This document shows positions 8,753 to 16,515 of a stretch of DNA of 64,000 nt, one piece after another. Positions within the stretch are counted from its first letter, which is position 1, and every line of letters starts with the position of its first letter. The translations under genes and the position numbers were made by a program. The notes under the pieces were generated by a model, which was not told the DNA's origin, searched no databases, and was given only the letters and a program-made list of their open reading frames with translations. The DNA comes from Streptomyces monashensis. GTDB taxonomy: Bacteria; Actinomycetota; Actinomycetes; Streptomycetales; Streptomycetaceae. The stretch is taken from NCBI RefSeq assembly GCF_001866665.1, contig NZ_MLYO01000072.1, positions 124,001 through 188,000 on the forward strand. The letters run 5' to 3'.

Positions 8753-9619
8753 CTACTCTGCCGAGGGCAGAGCGGAGCCCCCGGACCCGTCGAGGAAGGC
8801 GAGCAGCCGGCCGGTGAACCACTCCGGATCGTCCAGCCAGGGGTAGTGACCGGCGCCGGGCTGGACGCTGAACTCGGCCTTCGGGAAGGCCCCGGCGGCT
8901 CGGCGGGCGAGGTCGGGACGGGGGCCGCCGTCGAGTTCTCCGGCGAGCACGAGGACCGGTGCGGTCAGGTGGGCGAGGGCGGCCCGGGTCACGTCGGGGG
9001 TGAAGGCGCCGTCACCGGAGTACCGCTCGCACGCGTCGTCGTTGGTCTGCTCCGGCTCGGCGTCCGCGTGCGCCCGGGCGGCGTCGTCCCAGCGGCCGTA
9101 GAAGAACGGCAGGAACACGTCGTCGAAGTCCGCCTCGCCCGCCAGCCAGGCCCGGAACGCGGGGAAGGCCTGCGCGAACCACGGCTCGGCCGCGCGCAGT
9201 CCGGCCACGGCCAGCCGGTCCTCGGGCGTCGTCCGCAGGCCGAGCGCGGACGGGTTGGGGGTGATCAGCAGCAGCCGTCCGACCCGGTGCGGGTGGCGGG
9301 CCGCGTAGAGCATGGCCAGGGCGGCGCCCGCCGAGTGGGCGAGCAGATCCATGCGCTCCAGCCCCAGGTCGGCGCGCCACGCCTCCACGTCCTCGACCAT
9401 GCGGTCGCAGCGGTACGTCGCCGGGTCCGCCGGGGCGGCCGAGTCCCCGGTGCCGCGCAGGTCGAGCAGGGCGAGCCGGCGGTGTGCGGTCAGCCCGCCG
9501 AGGTCACCGAGGTAGGCGGAGGCGCGCATGGGGCCGCCGGGCAGCACGACGAGGGGCTCGCCCGCGCCCCGCAGGTGATAGGAGAGCCGGGTGCCATCGG
9601 TCGCGGTGAAGGTCGGCAT
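8753..9619 (-). CDS. alpha/beta hydrolase, prolyl-iminopeptidase-like
   Basis: A 288-residue hydrolase starting MPTFTATDGTRLSYHLRG. Motifs: oxyanion segment LPGGPMRAS, DLRGTGDSAAP, nucleophile elbow LAHSAGAALAM, the catalytic-acid region ELDGGPRPDL, and catalytic His in GAGHYPWLDDP. The GGP and RGTGDS pattern points to the S33 proline-iminopeptidase-like branch; lactonase or esterase activity is equally possible. An in-frame ATG 12 bp upstream (9631) is an alternative start, and neither has a strong Shine-Dalgarno. It lies divergent from paaK and just downstream of no operon partner; the amber-interrupted hydrolase follows 38 bp downstream. Confidence 0.85.
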   Translation of the reverse strand: MPTFTATDGTRLSYHLRGAGEPLVVLPGGPMRASAYLGDLGGLTAHRRLALLDLRGTGDSAAPADPATYRCDRMVEDVEAWRADLGLERMDLLAHSAGAALAMLYAARHPHRVGRLLLITPNPSALGLRTTPEDRLAVAGLRAAEPWFAQAFPAFRAWLAGEADFDDVFLPFFYGRWDDAARAHADAEPEQTNDDACERYSGDGAFTPDVTRAALAHLTAPVLVLAGELDGGPRPDLARRAAGAFPKAEFSVQPGAGHYPWLDDPEWFTGRLLAFLDGSGGSALPSAE

Positions 9620-9790
9620 GGGTGTGATCATCCAGGTCCGCTGCGGCGGGGCGCAACGTCTTTGCGCGGGGGACGCCGCCACCGGGCGGCGAGGCCGCGG
9701 AGCGGACCGGACGCGCTCCGGTGGCCCCGGAAAGTCCGCGCCCCCTCTTGCCTCACGCCGCATGACCTGAATTACTGGCCCCGAACAGGT

Positions 9791-9808
9791 CGACCGAACG
9801 ATCGGTCG
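9791..9808. promoter_or_regulatory. PaaR-type operator
   Basis: CGACCGAACGATCGGTCG is an 18-bp inverted repeat (7-bp arms, 4-bp centre). Its core ACCGAACGATCGGT fits ACCGnnCGnnCGGT, the core of the PaaR (TetR family) motif described in Corynebacterium. It sits 35 bp upstream of the phenylacetate-CoA ligase start, where it would block transcription until phenylacetyl-CoA is made. The regulator is not in this window. Confidence 0.65.
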
Positions 9809-9842
9809 CCCGGAATGTACGGTCGGCAAGGGAGACGTCCCG

Positions 9843-11147
9843 ATGACGGACACGACGGATCTGCTCGACGCGGGCGAACGGCTCGGGCTCGACGAGCTGC
9901 GGGCCCTGCAGCTGGAGCGGCTGCGCTCCACCCTGCGGCACGCCTACGACCACGTGCCGTTCTACCGGGACTCCTTCGACAAGGCCGGCGTCCACCCCGA
10001 GGACTGCCGTTCGCTCACGGACCTCGCCCGCTTCCCGTTCACGGCCAAGGCGGACCTCAGGGAGCACTACCCGTACGGCATGTTCGCCGTGCCCCGGGAG
10101 CGGATCCGCCGGCTGCACGCCTCCAGCGGCACCACGGGCCTGCCCACGGTGGTCGGCTACACGGACAACGACCTCTCCATGTGGGCCGACATGGTGGCGC
10201 GTTCGCTCCGCGCCGCCGGCGCGCGGCCCGGCGACGTCGTGCACGTGGCGTACGGCTACGGGCTCTTCACGGGCGGCCTGGGCGCGCACTACGGCGCGGA
10301 GCGCCTCGGCTGTACGGTCGTGCCGGCCTCCGGCGGGATGACGGCCCGGCAGGTGCAGCTCATCCGGGACCTGGAACCGGCCGTGATCATGGTGACCCCC
10401 TCCTACATGCTGACGCTGCTGGACGAGTTCGAGCGGCAGGGCGTGGACCCGCGCACCACCTCGCTGCGGGTCGGCGTCTTCGGGGCCGAGCCCTGGACCG
10501 AGCAGATGCGGCGCGAGATCGAGGAACGCTTCGCGATCGACGCCGTCGACATCTACGGTCTGTCGGAGGTGATCGGCCCCGGTGTGGCGCAGGAGTGCGT
10601 GGCGACCAAGGACGGGCTGACCGTGTGGGAGGACCACTTCTATCCGGAGGTGGTCGACCCGGTCACGGGCGAGGTGCTGCCGGACGGGGAGCGCGGCGAG
10701 TTGGTGTTCACCTCGCTGACGAAGGAGGCCATGCCGATCGTCCGGTACCGGACCCGGGACCTGACCCGGCTGCTGCCCGGCACGGCGCGGGTGTTCCGCC
10801 GGATGGAGAAGGTCACCGGGCGCAGCGACGACATGGTGATCCTGCGCGGGGTGAACCTGTTCCCGACCCAGATCGAGGAGATCGTGCTCCGCACGCCGGG
10901 GGTGGCGCCGCACTTCCAGCTCCGGCTGACCCGGGAGGGCCGCCTGGACCGGCTGACCGTCCGCGCCGAGGCCCGCCCGGACGCGCCGGAGCAGACCCGG
11001 GAGACGGCGGCCCGGTCGATCGTCGCGGCCGTGAAGGACGGCATCGGGGTGTCGGTCGACGTGGAGATCGTGGATCCGGAGTCGCTGGAGCGGTCGGTGG
11101 GCAAGATCCGCCGGATCGTGGACCTGCGGCCGCGGGACGCGGGGTGA
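9843..11147 (+). CDS. paaK: phenylacetate-CoA ligase
   Basis: A 434-residue PaaK-type adenylate-forming enzyme that converts phenylacetate, ATP and CoA to phenylacetyl-CoA. Diagnostic features: 'LRHAYDHVPFYRDSFD' near residue 35, the short P-loop HASSGTTGLPTVVGYT (about 97-112), GYGLFTGGLGAHYG, FGAEPWTEQMR, DIYGLSEVIGPGVA, and the C-terminal GRSDDMVILRGVNLFPTQIE. Length matches the family (430-440). It stands alone here, without the paaABCDE epoxidase genes, so it may feed another locus. The PaaR-like operator upstream supports aromatic-acid induction. Confidence 0.93.
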   Translation: MTDTTDLLDAGERLGLDELRALQLERLRSTLRHAYDHVPFYRDSFDKAGVHPEDCRSLTDLARFPFTAKADLREHYPYGMFAVPRERIRRLHASSGTTGLPTVVGYTDNDLSMWADMVARSLRAAGARPGDVVHVAYGYGLFTGGLGAHYGAERLGCTVVPASGGMTARQVQLIRDLEPAVIMVTPSYMLTLLDEFERQGVDPRTTSLRVGVFGAEPWTEQMRREIEERFAIDAVDIYGLSEVIGPGVAQECVATKDGLTVWEDHFYPEVVDPVTGEVLPDGERGELVFTSLTKEAMPIVRYRTRDLTRLLPGTARVFRRMEKVTGRSDDMVILRGVNLFPTQIEEIVLRTPGVAPHFQLRLTREGRLDRLTVRAEARPDAPEQTRETAARSIVAAVKDGIGVSVDVEIVDPESLERSVGKIRRIVDLRPRDAG

Positions 11148-11221
11148 CCGGCTCCGGCTTCCACCGGGGCAGTCGTATCGACGCACCTCGAAACGTCGGC
11201 ATCGCTCTGCACTCCGGAGCC

Positions 11222-11560
11222 ATGACCGACACGGACAGCGCCTCCACCCCGGACGCGGACCTGGTCAACGCGCTGCGGGCGCTGTCCAACCCGATGCGGC
11301 TGCAGATGCTGCGCTGGCTGCGCGAGCCCGAGCGGCACTTCCCGACGGACCGGGCCATCGCCGACCCGGCCGAGGTGGGCGTGTGCGTGAGCCACATCCA
11401 GGAGAAGGCCGGGCTGGCCCAGTCGACGGTGTCGGCCTACCTGGCCGAGCTCCGGCGCGCGGGCCTGGTCCGGGCCACCCGGGTGGGCAAGTGGACCCAC
11501 TACAAGCGGGACGAGCGGCGCATCGCCGACCTGGTCAGCGAGCTGGGCCACGCCCTGTAG
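11222..11560 (+). CDS. ArsR-family transcriptional regulator
   Basis: A 112-residue winged-helix protein: LVNALRALSNPMRLQMLRWL (helices 1-2), then GVCVSHIQEKAGLAQSTVSAYLAELRRAGLVRATRVGKWTHYKRDE (recognition helix and wing). There is no CxC metal-binding pair in the recognition helix, so it is unlikely to be a metal sensor of the ArsR/SmtB kind; the lone Cys in GVCVS could be a redox or ligand site. It is followed by the remains of an LLM flavin oxidoreductase, a common neighbour and target of this branch. An inverted repeat between the two (11608) is a candidate operator. Confidence 0.88.
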   Translation: MTDTDSASTPDADLVNALRALSNPMRLQMLRWLREPERHFPTDRAIADPAEVGVCVSHIQEKAGLAQSTVSAYLAELRRAGLVRATRVGKWTHYKRDERRIADLVSELGHAL

Positions 11561-11607
11561 CCACGGACGCCCGTCAGGCCTCGCGCGCACCGCCCCTTCG
11601 CGCGTTC

Positions 11608-11627
11608 ATATCGAGAATCTGCGATAT
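11608..11627. promoter_or_regulatory. AT-rich inverted repeat after the ArsR gene
   Basis: ATATCG-N8-CGATAT, unusually AT-rich for this genome, in the 80 bp between the ArsR gene and the LLM oxidoreductase remnant. A second overlapping pair (ATCTG...CAGAT) ends at 11633. It most likely served as the promoter/operator of the oxidoreductase gene, whose 5' end has been lost. Confidence 0.4.
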
Positions 11628-11640
11628 TCAGATCAGTCGA

Positions 11641-12490
11641 TCACGCCTCATCGTGCCGGCGCTGTGGGTGCCCGAGCTGCTCGGCCGGGAGGCGCTCACG
11701 CACGCCGGTTTTCTGCCGGCATCCAGCCGTCGGCTGAGCGTGGTCAACGGCATCGCCCGGATCTGGCCCCGCCGCGCCCGCTCGACGTACGGTGCCGCGC
11801 TGCTGCTCGCCGACGCCTACCCGGGCCGGCACGTGCTCGGCCTGGGCTTCGGCGGCGAGCCCCGGCCCGGGGTGAAGCCGCTCGCGGTCATGGCCGCATA
11901 CCTGGACCGGCTCGACGAGTCGGCCGCCGCGGACCCGGCCGCGCTCCCCAACCCGCGCCCCGCCGCCCCGCCGCGGCGGCTGCTGGCGGCGTACGGCCCG
12001 AAGATGCCGGAGCCGGCCCGCGACCGCGCCGACGGCGCCCAGACGTACCATGTGAACGTGGCCCACACGGCGCAGGCGCGGGAGATCCTCGGGCCGGACG
12101 CCTTCCTCGCCGTCGAGCACGCGGTCCTCCTCGAGACCGACCCGGTCCGAGCCCGCGCCGCCGCCCGCGCACATCTGCGCGGCTACCTCGAAACCCCGTA
12201 CAGCATCGCCACGTTCCGCCGCCTCGACTGCACCGACGACGACCTCCCCGCCGGCGGCAGACCGCTTCGTGGACGACCTGGTGTTCTGGGGCGACCCGCA
12301 CGCGATCACCCGAAAGCTCCACGGACAGGTGACGGCGGGCGCCGACCACGTCGCCGTCCAGGTGATCGGCGTCGAGCCGGGCGCGTCGGCCCTGCCCCAG
12401 TGGCGGCTGCCGGCCGAGGCGCTGCTGCCGACGCCGGCTCGGGCGCCCACCGATGTCAGCGGCCGAAGCGGTCCCGCAGTTCGCGCTTGA
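11641..12490 (+). pseudogene. LLM-class F420/flavin oxidoreductase remnant
   Basis: The reading frame from about 11641 encodes a recognisable luciferase-like (LLM class) segment: LIVPALWVPELLGREALTHAGFLPAS, 'VVNGIARIWPR', VLGLGFGGEP, LAAYGPKMPE, YHVNVAHTAQAREILGPDAFLAVEHAV. No plausible start or N-terminal strand precedes it: the usual first 30-40 residues are missing. At about 12247-12262 the frame breaks, and the family's C-terminus (DRFVDDLVFWGDPHAITRKL, ADHVAVQVIG) continues in the +2 frame to 12490. Two independent lesions make this a pseudogene. Its 3' end overlaps the convergent acyl-CoA ligase gene. Confidence 0.8.
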
Positions 12491-13952
12491 GGATCTTCCC
12501 GCTGGCGTTGCGGGGCAGTTCGGACACGAACACGATGCGCTTGGGGGCCTTGAAGGCGGTGAGCTTCTCCTTGACATGGGTGATGAGCTGGTCCTCCGTC
12601 ACCTCGCCGCGCGGGACGACGACGGCGGTGACGGCCTCGATCCAGCGGTCGTCCGGGAGACCGATCACCGCGGTCTCGGCGACGGCCTCGTGGGTGTAGA
12701 GAGCGTCCTCGACCTGGCGTGAAGCGACCAGTACACCACCGGAGTTGATGACGTCCTTCACCCGGTCCACGATCGTGAAGTAGCCGTCGGCGTCGCGGAC
12801 CGCGAGGTCGCCGGAGTGGAACCAGCCGTCGCGGAAGGCCTCGGCGGTCTCGTCGGGCTTGTCCCAGTAGCCCTCGCACAACTGCGGGGAGCGGTAGACG
12901 ATCTCGCCGGGGGTGCCGTCGGGCACGTCCGCGCCCCGGTCGTCCACCACGCGCGCCTCCACGAAGAGCACGGTGCGGCCGCAGGAGTCCAGGCGGCCCT
13001 CGTGCTCGTCGGGGGCGAGCACCGTGGCCAGCGGGCCGATCTCGCTCTGCCCGAAGCAGTTGTAGAAGGCCAGCCCGGGCAGGCGTGCGCGCAGACGCTC
13101 CAGCACCGGGACGGGCATGATCGAGGCACCGTAGTAGGCCTTGCGCAGACCGTCGAGGTCGCGGGTGGCGAAGTCGGGCCGGCCCGCGAGCGCGATCCAC
13201 ACCGTGGGCGGCGCGAACAGGCTGTCCGCGCGGCCCGCTTCGATCAGGTCGAACAGGCGGTCCCCGGCGGGCGAGTCCAGGATGACGTTGGTCGCGCCGA
13301 CCGCCAGGTACGGCAGCAGGAACACGTGCATCTGCGCCGAGTGGTAGAGGGGAAGTGCGTGCACCGGGCGGTCGCCCGCGCTCAGGTCCAGGGCGGCGAT
13401 GGCACTCAAGTACTCGTGCACGAGCGCCCGGTGGGTCATCATCGCGCCCTTGGGCAGGGCCGTCGTGCCGGAGGTGTAGAGCAGCTGCACCAGGTCCTCG
13501 GTGCGGGGCCCCTGGCCGTCGTACGGCGCCGCCTGCGCCTGGCGGGCCAGGAGCGAGTCCCCGTCGTCCCGGAGCGGCAGCAGTCGTACGCCGTGCGGGA
13601 GTCGGTCCGCCAGGTCCGGGTCGGCGAGCACGAGGGCGCTGCCGGACTGGGTGAGGAGGTACGCCAGGTCGTCGCCGGTGAGGTTCTGGTTGACCGGCAC
13701 ATGGACCAGCCCGGCCCGGGCGCAGGCGAGGAAGGCGATCAGATAGGCGTCGGAGTTGTGGCCGTAGGCGGCGACCCGGTCGCCGGGCGCGAGTCCCTGC
13801 GCGCGCAGTACCGAGGCCGCGCGGGAGACGGCGTCGTCCAGTTCCTCGTACGTCCACCGTCGCTCGCCGTACTCCAGCGCGAGGCGCGCCGGGGTGCGCC
13901 GGGCGCTGCGCCGCAGCACCCCGTCAACCGTGCTGCCGTGTCCCTGCGTCAT
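12456..13952 (-). CDS. acyl-CoA ligase (FadD family)
   Basis: A 498-residue AMP-forming ligase. Motifs: YTSGTTALPKGAMMTH (P-loop, about residues 165-180), YNCFGQSEIGPLAT, DGWFHSGDLAVRD, 'DRVKDVINSGGVLVASRQVE', and the catalytic Lys in RNASGKILKREL. The short form and 'GGVLVASRQVE' put it with medium/long-chain fatty acyl or aromatic acyl-CoA synthetases of actinobacteria; the substrate cannot be read. It is divergent from the secreted acylase gene across 106 bp, so fatty acid released by the acylase is a conceivable substrate (inference). No palindrome like that at 4474 is seen in the shared promoter region. Confidence 0.88.
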   Translation of the reverse strand: MTQGHGSTVDGVLRRSARRTPARLALEYGERRWTYEELDDAVSRAASVLRAQGLAPGDRVAAYGHNSDAYLIAFLACARAGLVHVPVNQNLTGDDLAYLLTQSGSALVLADPDLADRLPHGVRLLPLRDDGDSLLARQAQAAPYDGQGPRTEDLVQLLYTSGTTALPKGAMMTHRALVHEYLSAIAALDLSAGDRPVHALPLYHSAQMHVFLLPYLAVGATNVILDSPAGDRLFDLIEAGRADSLFAPPTVWIALAGRPDFATRDLDGLRKAYYGASIMPVPVLERLRARLPGLAFYNCFGQSEIGPLATVLAPDEHEGRLDSCGRTVLFVEARVVDDRGADVPDGTPGEIVYRSPQLCEGYWDKPDETAEAFRDGWFHSGDLAVRDADGYFTIVDRVKDVINSGGVLVASRQVEDALYTHEAVAETAVIGLPDDRWIEAVTAVVVPRGEVTEDQLITHVKEKLTAFKAPKRIVFVSELPRNASGKILKRELRDRFGR

Positions 13953-14058
13953 GACTCATGATCCTCGGTCCGTCACCGGGGCAGGTCAAGCACCGGGGAG
14001 GGTCACACCCCCCGGTGGCCTCAACAGCTCGTTCCCTCAATGATGTTGGGAGGCACCA

Positions 14059-16467
14059 TTGCGCAGCCACCTGAGACGGCTGGCCGTCGCCGCCGTCGCC
14101 CTGTTCACCGCCTCGTCCGCACTGCCCGCCGCCGCGGCCGCGCGGCCGGGCCACCAGGAACATCCCGCGCACGGCGGACTGTCCGCCGTCATCCGCTACA
14201 CCGAGTACGGCATTCCGCACATCGTCGCCGGGAACTACGCGGACCTCGGCTTCGGCACCGGCTGGGCGCAGGCCGCCGACCAGGTGTGCACACTGGCCGA
14301 CGGCTTCGTGACCGTGCGCGGCGAACGCTCGCGCTTCTTCGGCCCGGCCGCGACGACCGACCAGTCGCTGTCGTCGGCCTCCAGCAACCTGTCCAGCGAC
14401 CTGTACTTCCGCGGGGTGCAACAGGCCGGGACGGTACGGAAGTTGATGGCCGCACCGGCGCCGCTGGGCCCGAGCGCGGACGTGCGGGACCTGATGCGGG
14501 GCTTCGCCGCCGGTTACGACGCCTGGCTGCGGCAGAACCGGATCGACGATCCCGCGTGCCGGGGCGCCGCCTGGGTGCGGCCGGTCACGACACTGGACGT
14601 GGCCGCCCGCTTCTACGCCCTCGCCGTGCTCGGCGGCCAGGGCGGCGCCGTGGACGACATCACCGGCGCGCGGCCGCCCACCGGCGCCACCGCCCACGCA
14701 CCCGGCGCCGACGCCCAGGCGCTGGTCAAGGCAGTTCGGGCCCGGACCGCCGACGCGGACATGGGCTCGAACGCGGTCGCCTTCAGCGGTGCCACGACGG
14801 CGAACGGCCGCGGCCTGCTGCTGGGCAACCCGCACTACCCGTGGCAGGGCGGACGCCGGTTCTGGCAGTCGCAGCAGACGATCCCGGGCGAGCTGAACGT
14901 CGCCGGCGGCTCACTGCTCGGCTCGCCGACCGTCTCCATCGGCTACAACGCGCACGTGGCGTGGAGCCACACCGTGGCCACGGGTGTCCCCTACAACCTG
15001 ACCCGGCTGACCCTGGCCCCGTCCGACCCCACCGTCTACCTGGTGGACGGCGAACCGGAGCGGATGACCAGGCGGACCGTGACGGTGGCCGTCGAGCACG
15101 GCGCCCCGGTCACCCGGACCCAGTGGTGGACGCGCTACGGCCCGGTCGTCGCCGACAGCGGGCACGGCGGGCCGCCGCTGCCCTGGACCACCACGACGGC
15201 CTACGCGCTCAGCGACCCGAACGCCGCGAACATGCGGTTCGCGGACACCTCCCTCGGCTTCGGCAGAGCGCGCTCGACGGCGGACGTCCTCGCGTCCCTC
15301 GACCGGCACCAGGGACTGCCGTGGGTGAACACCATCGCCGCGGACTCCTCGGGCCACAGCCTCTACACCCAGTCGCAGGTGCCGCCCCGGATCACCGACG
15401 AGCTGGCGGCGCGGTGCTCGACCGACCTCGGCAGGGTCACCTACCCGCAGGCGGGTCTCGCGGTGCTCGACGGCTCCCGCGGCGACTGCGCGCCCGGCAA
15501 CGACCCCGACGCCGTCCAGCCCGGCACCTTCGGGCCCGCCCGGATGCCCACGCTCAAGGACGCCCCGTACGCCGAGAACTCCAACAACAGCGCCTGGCTG
15601 GCCAACGCCGACCGGCCGCTGACCGGGTACGAGCGGATCTTCGGCGACGTCGGGACCGCGCGCTCACCGCGCACCCGCGGCGCGATCGAGCAGGTGGCGG
15701 CGCTGGCGAAGCGGGGCGGGCTGACCGTCCGGGACCTGCAGAACCAGGAGTTCACGAACCGGTCGCCCGTCGGAGACCTGGCCGCGGCCGATGCGGCCCG
15801 GGCCTGTGCCGCGCTGCCCGGCGGCACCGCGACGGCGAGCGACGGCACGAAGGCCGACGTCGGCGCGGCCTGTCCGGTGCTCGGCGCCTGGGACCGGACC
15901 ATGAACACCGGCAGCCGGGGTGCCCTGCTGTTCGACCGGTTCTGGCGCAGGCTGACGGCCGCGGTGCCCGCCGACCTGCTGTGGACGGTGCCGTTCTCGG
16001 CGGCGGACCCGGTGTACACCCCGAACACCCTGAACACCGGCGCGCCCGCCTTCGCCACCGCCCTCGCGGACACGGTGCGGGAGCTGCGGACGGCGGGCAT
16101 CGCCCTCGACTCCCCGCTCGGGGAGCACCAGTTCGTGGTGCGCGACGGAGCGCGCATCCCCGTCCCCGGCGGCTCGGAGCGGCTCGGCGTGTGGAACAAG
16201 GTCGAGGGGGTGTGGAACGCGGCGCGGGGCGGCTACCCGGAGGTGACGACGGGCTCCAGCCACATCCAGGCCGTCGGCTGGGACGGCAGCGGGTGCCCGG
16301 TGGCCCGTACGCTGCTGACGTACTCCCAGTCCTCGAACCCGAACTCCCCCCACTTCGGCGACCAGACCCGGCTGTTCTCCGGTGAGAAGTGGGTGACGGC
16401 CCGGTTCTGCGAGCGGGACGTCCTGTCCTCGCCCGCGCTCCGGGTGGTCCGCGTGAGCGAACACTGA
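14059..16467 (+). CDS. secreted penicillin-acylase-family (Ntn) amidohydrolase
   Basis: An 802-residue precursor with a TTG start preceded by GGGAGG, and a clear signal peptide (RRLAVAAVALFTASSALPAAAAA). The family's autocatalytic Ser begins the beta subunit in DADMGSNAVAFSG (about residue 236); GNPHYPW and 'VSIGYNAHVAWSHTVATGVPYNLTRL' follow, as in aculeacin A acylase and the Streptomyces AHL acylase AhlM, which are about the same length. These enzymes are cleaved into alpha and beta chains outside the cell and remove long acyl chains from lipopeptides or acyl-homoserine lactones. The exact substrate here is uncertain. A strong hairpin ends the transcript. Confidence 0.9.
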   Translation: MRSHLRRLAVAAVALFTASSALPAAAAARPGHQEHPAHGGLSAVIRYTEYGIPHIVAGNYADLGFGTGWAQAADQVCTLADGFVTVRGERSRFFGPAATTDQSLSSASSNLSSDLYFRGVQQAGTVRKLMAAPAPLGPSADVRDLMRGFAAGYDAWLRQNRIDDPACRGAAWVRPVTTLDVAARFYALAVLGGQGGAVDDITGARPPTGATAHAPGADAQALVKAVRARTADADMGSNAVAFSGATTANGRGLLLGNPHYPWQGGRRFWQSQQTIPGELNVAGGSLLGSPTVSIGYNAHVAWSHTVATGVPYNLTRLTLAPSDPTVYLVDGEPERMTRRTVTVAVEHGAPVTRTQWWTRYGPVVADSGHGGPPLPWTTTTAYALSDPNAANMRFADTSLGFGRARSTADVLASLDRHQGLPWVNTIAADSSGHSLYTQSQVPPRITDELAARCSTDLGRVTYPQAGLAVLDGSRGDCAPGNDPDAVQPGTFGPARMPTLKDAPYAENSNNSAWLANADRPLTGYERIFGDVGTARSPRTRGAIEQVAALAKRGGLTVRDLQNQEFTNRSPVGDLAAADAARACAALPGGTATASDGTKADVGAACPVLGAWDRTMNTGSRGALLFDRFWRRLTAAVPADLLWTVPFSAADPVYTPNTLNTGAPAFATALADTVRELRTAGIALDSPLGEHQFVVRDGARIPVPGGSERLGVWNKVEGVWNAARGGYPEVTTGSSHIQAVGWDGSGCPVARTLLTYSQSSNPNSPHFGDQTRLFSGEKWVTARFCERDVLSSPALRVVRVSEH

Positions 16468-16469
16468 CC

Positions 16470-16510
16470 GTGCGGTCCCGCCCCGGGAACGTCTCGGGGC
16501 GGGACCGCAC
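16470..16510. terminator. bidirectional hairpin terminator
   Basis: A perfect 16-bp GC-rich stem (GTGCGGTCCCGCCCCG with its complement) and 9-nt loop, in the 48 bp between the convergent acylase and acyl-CoA ligase genes. No T-tract follows, as is usual for Streptomyces terminators. Confidence 0.85.
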
Positions 16511-16515
16511 CGCTG

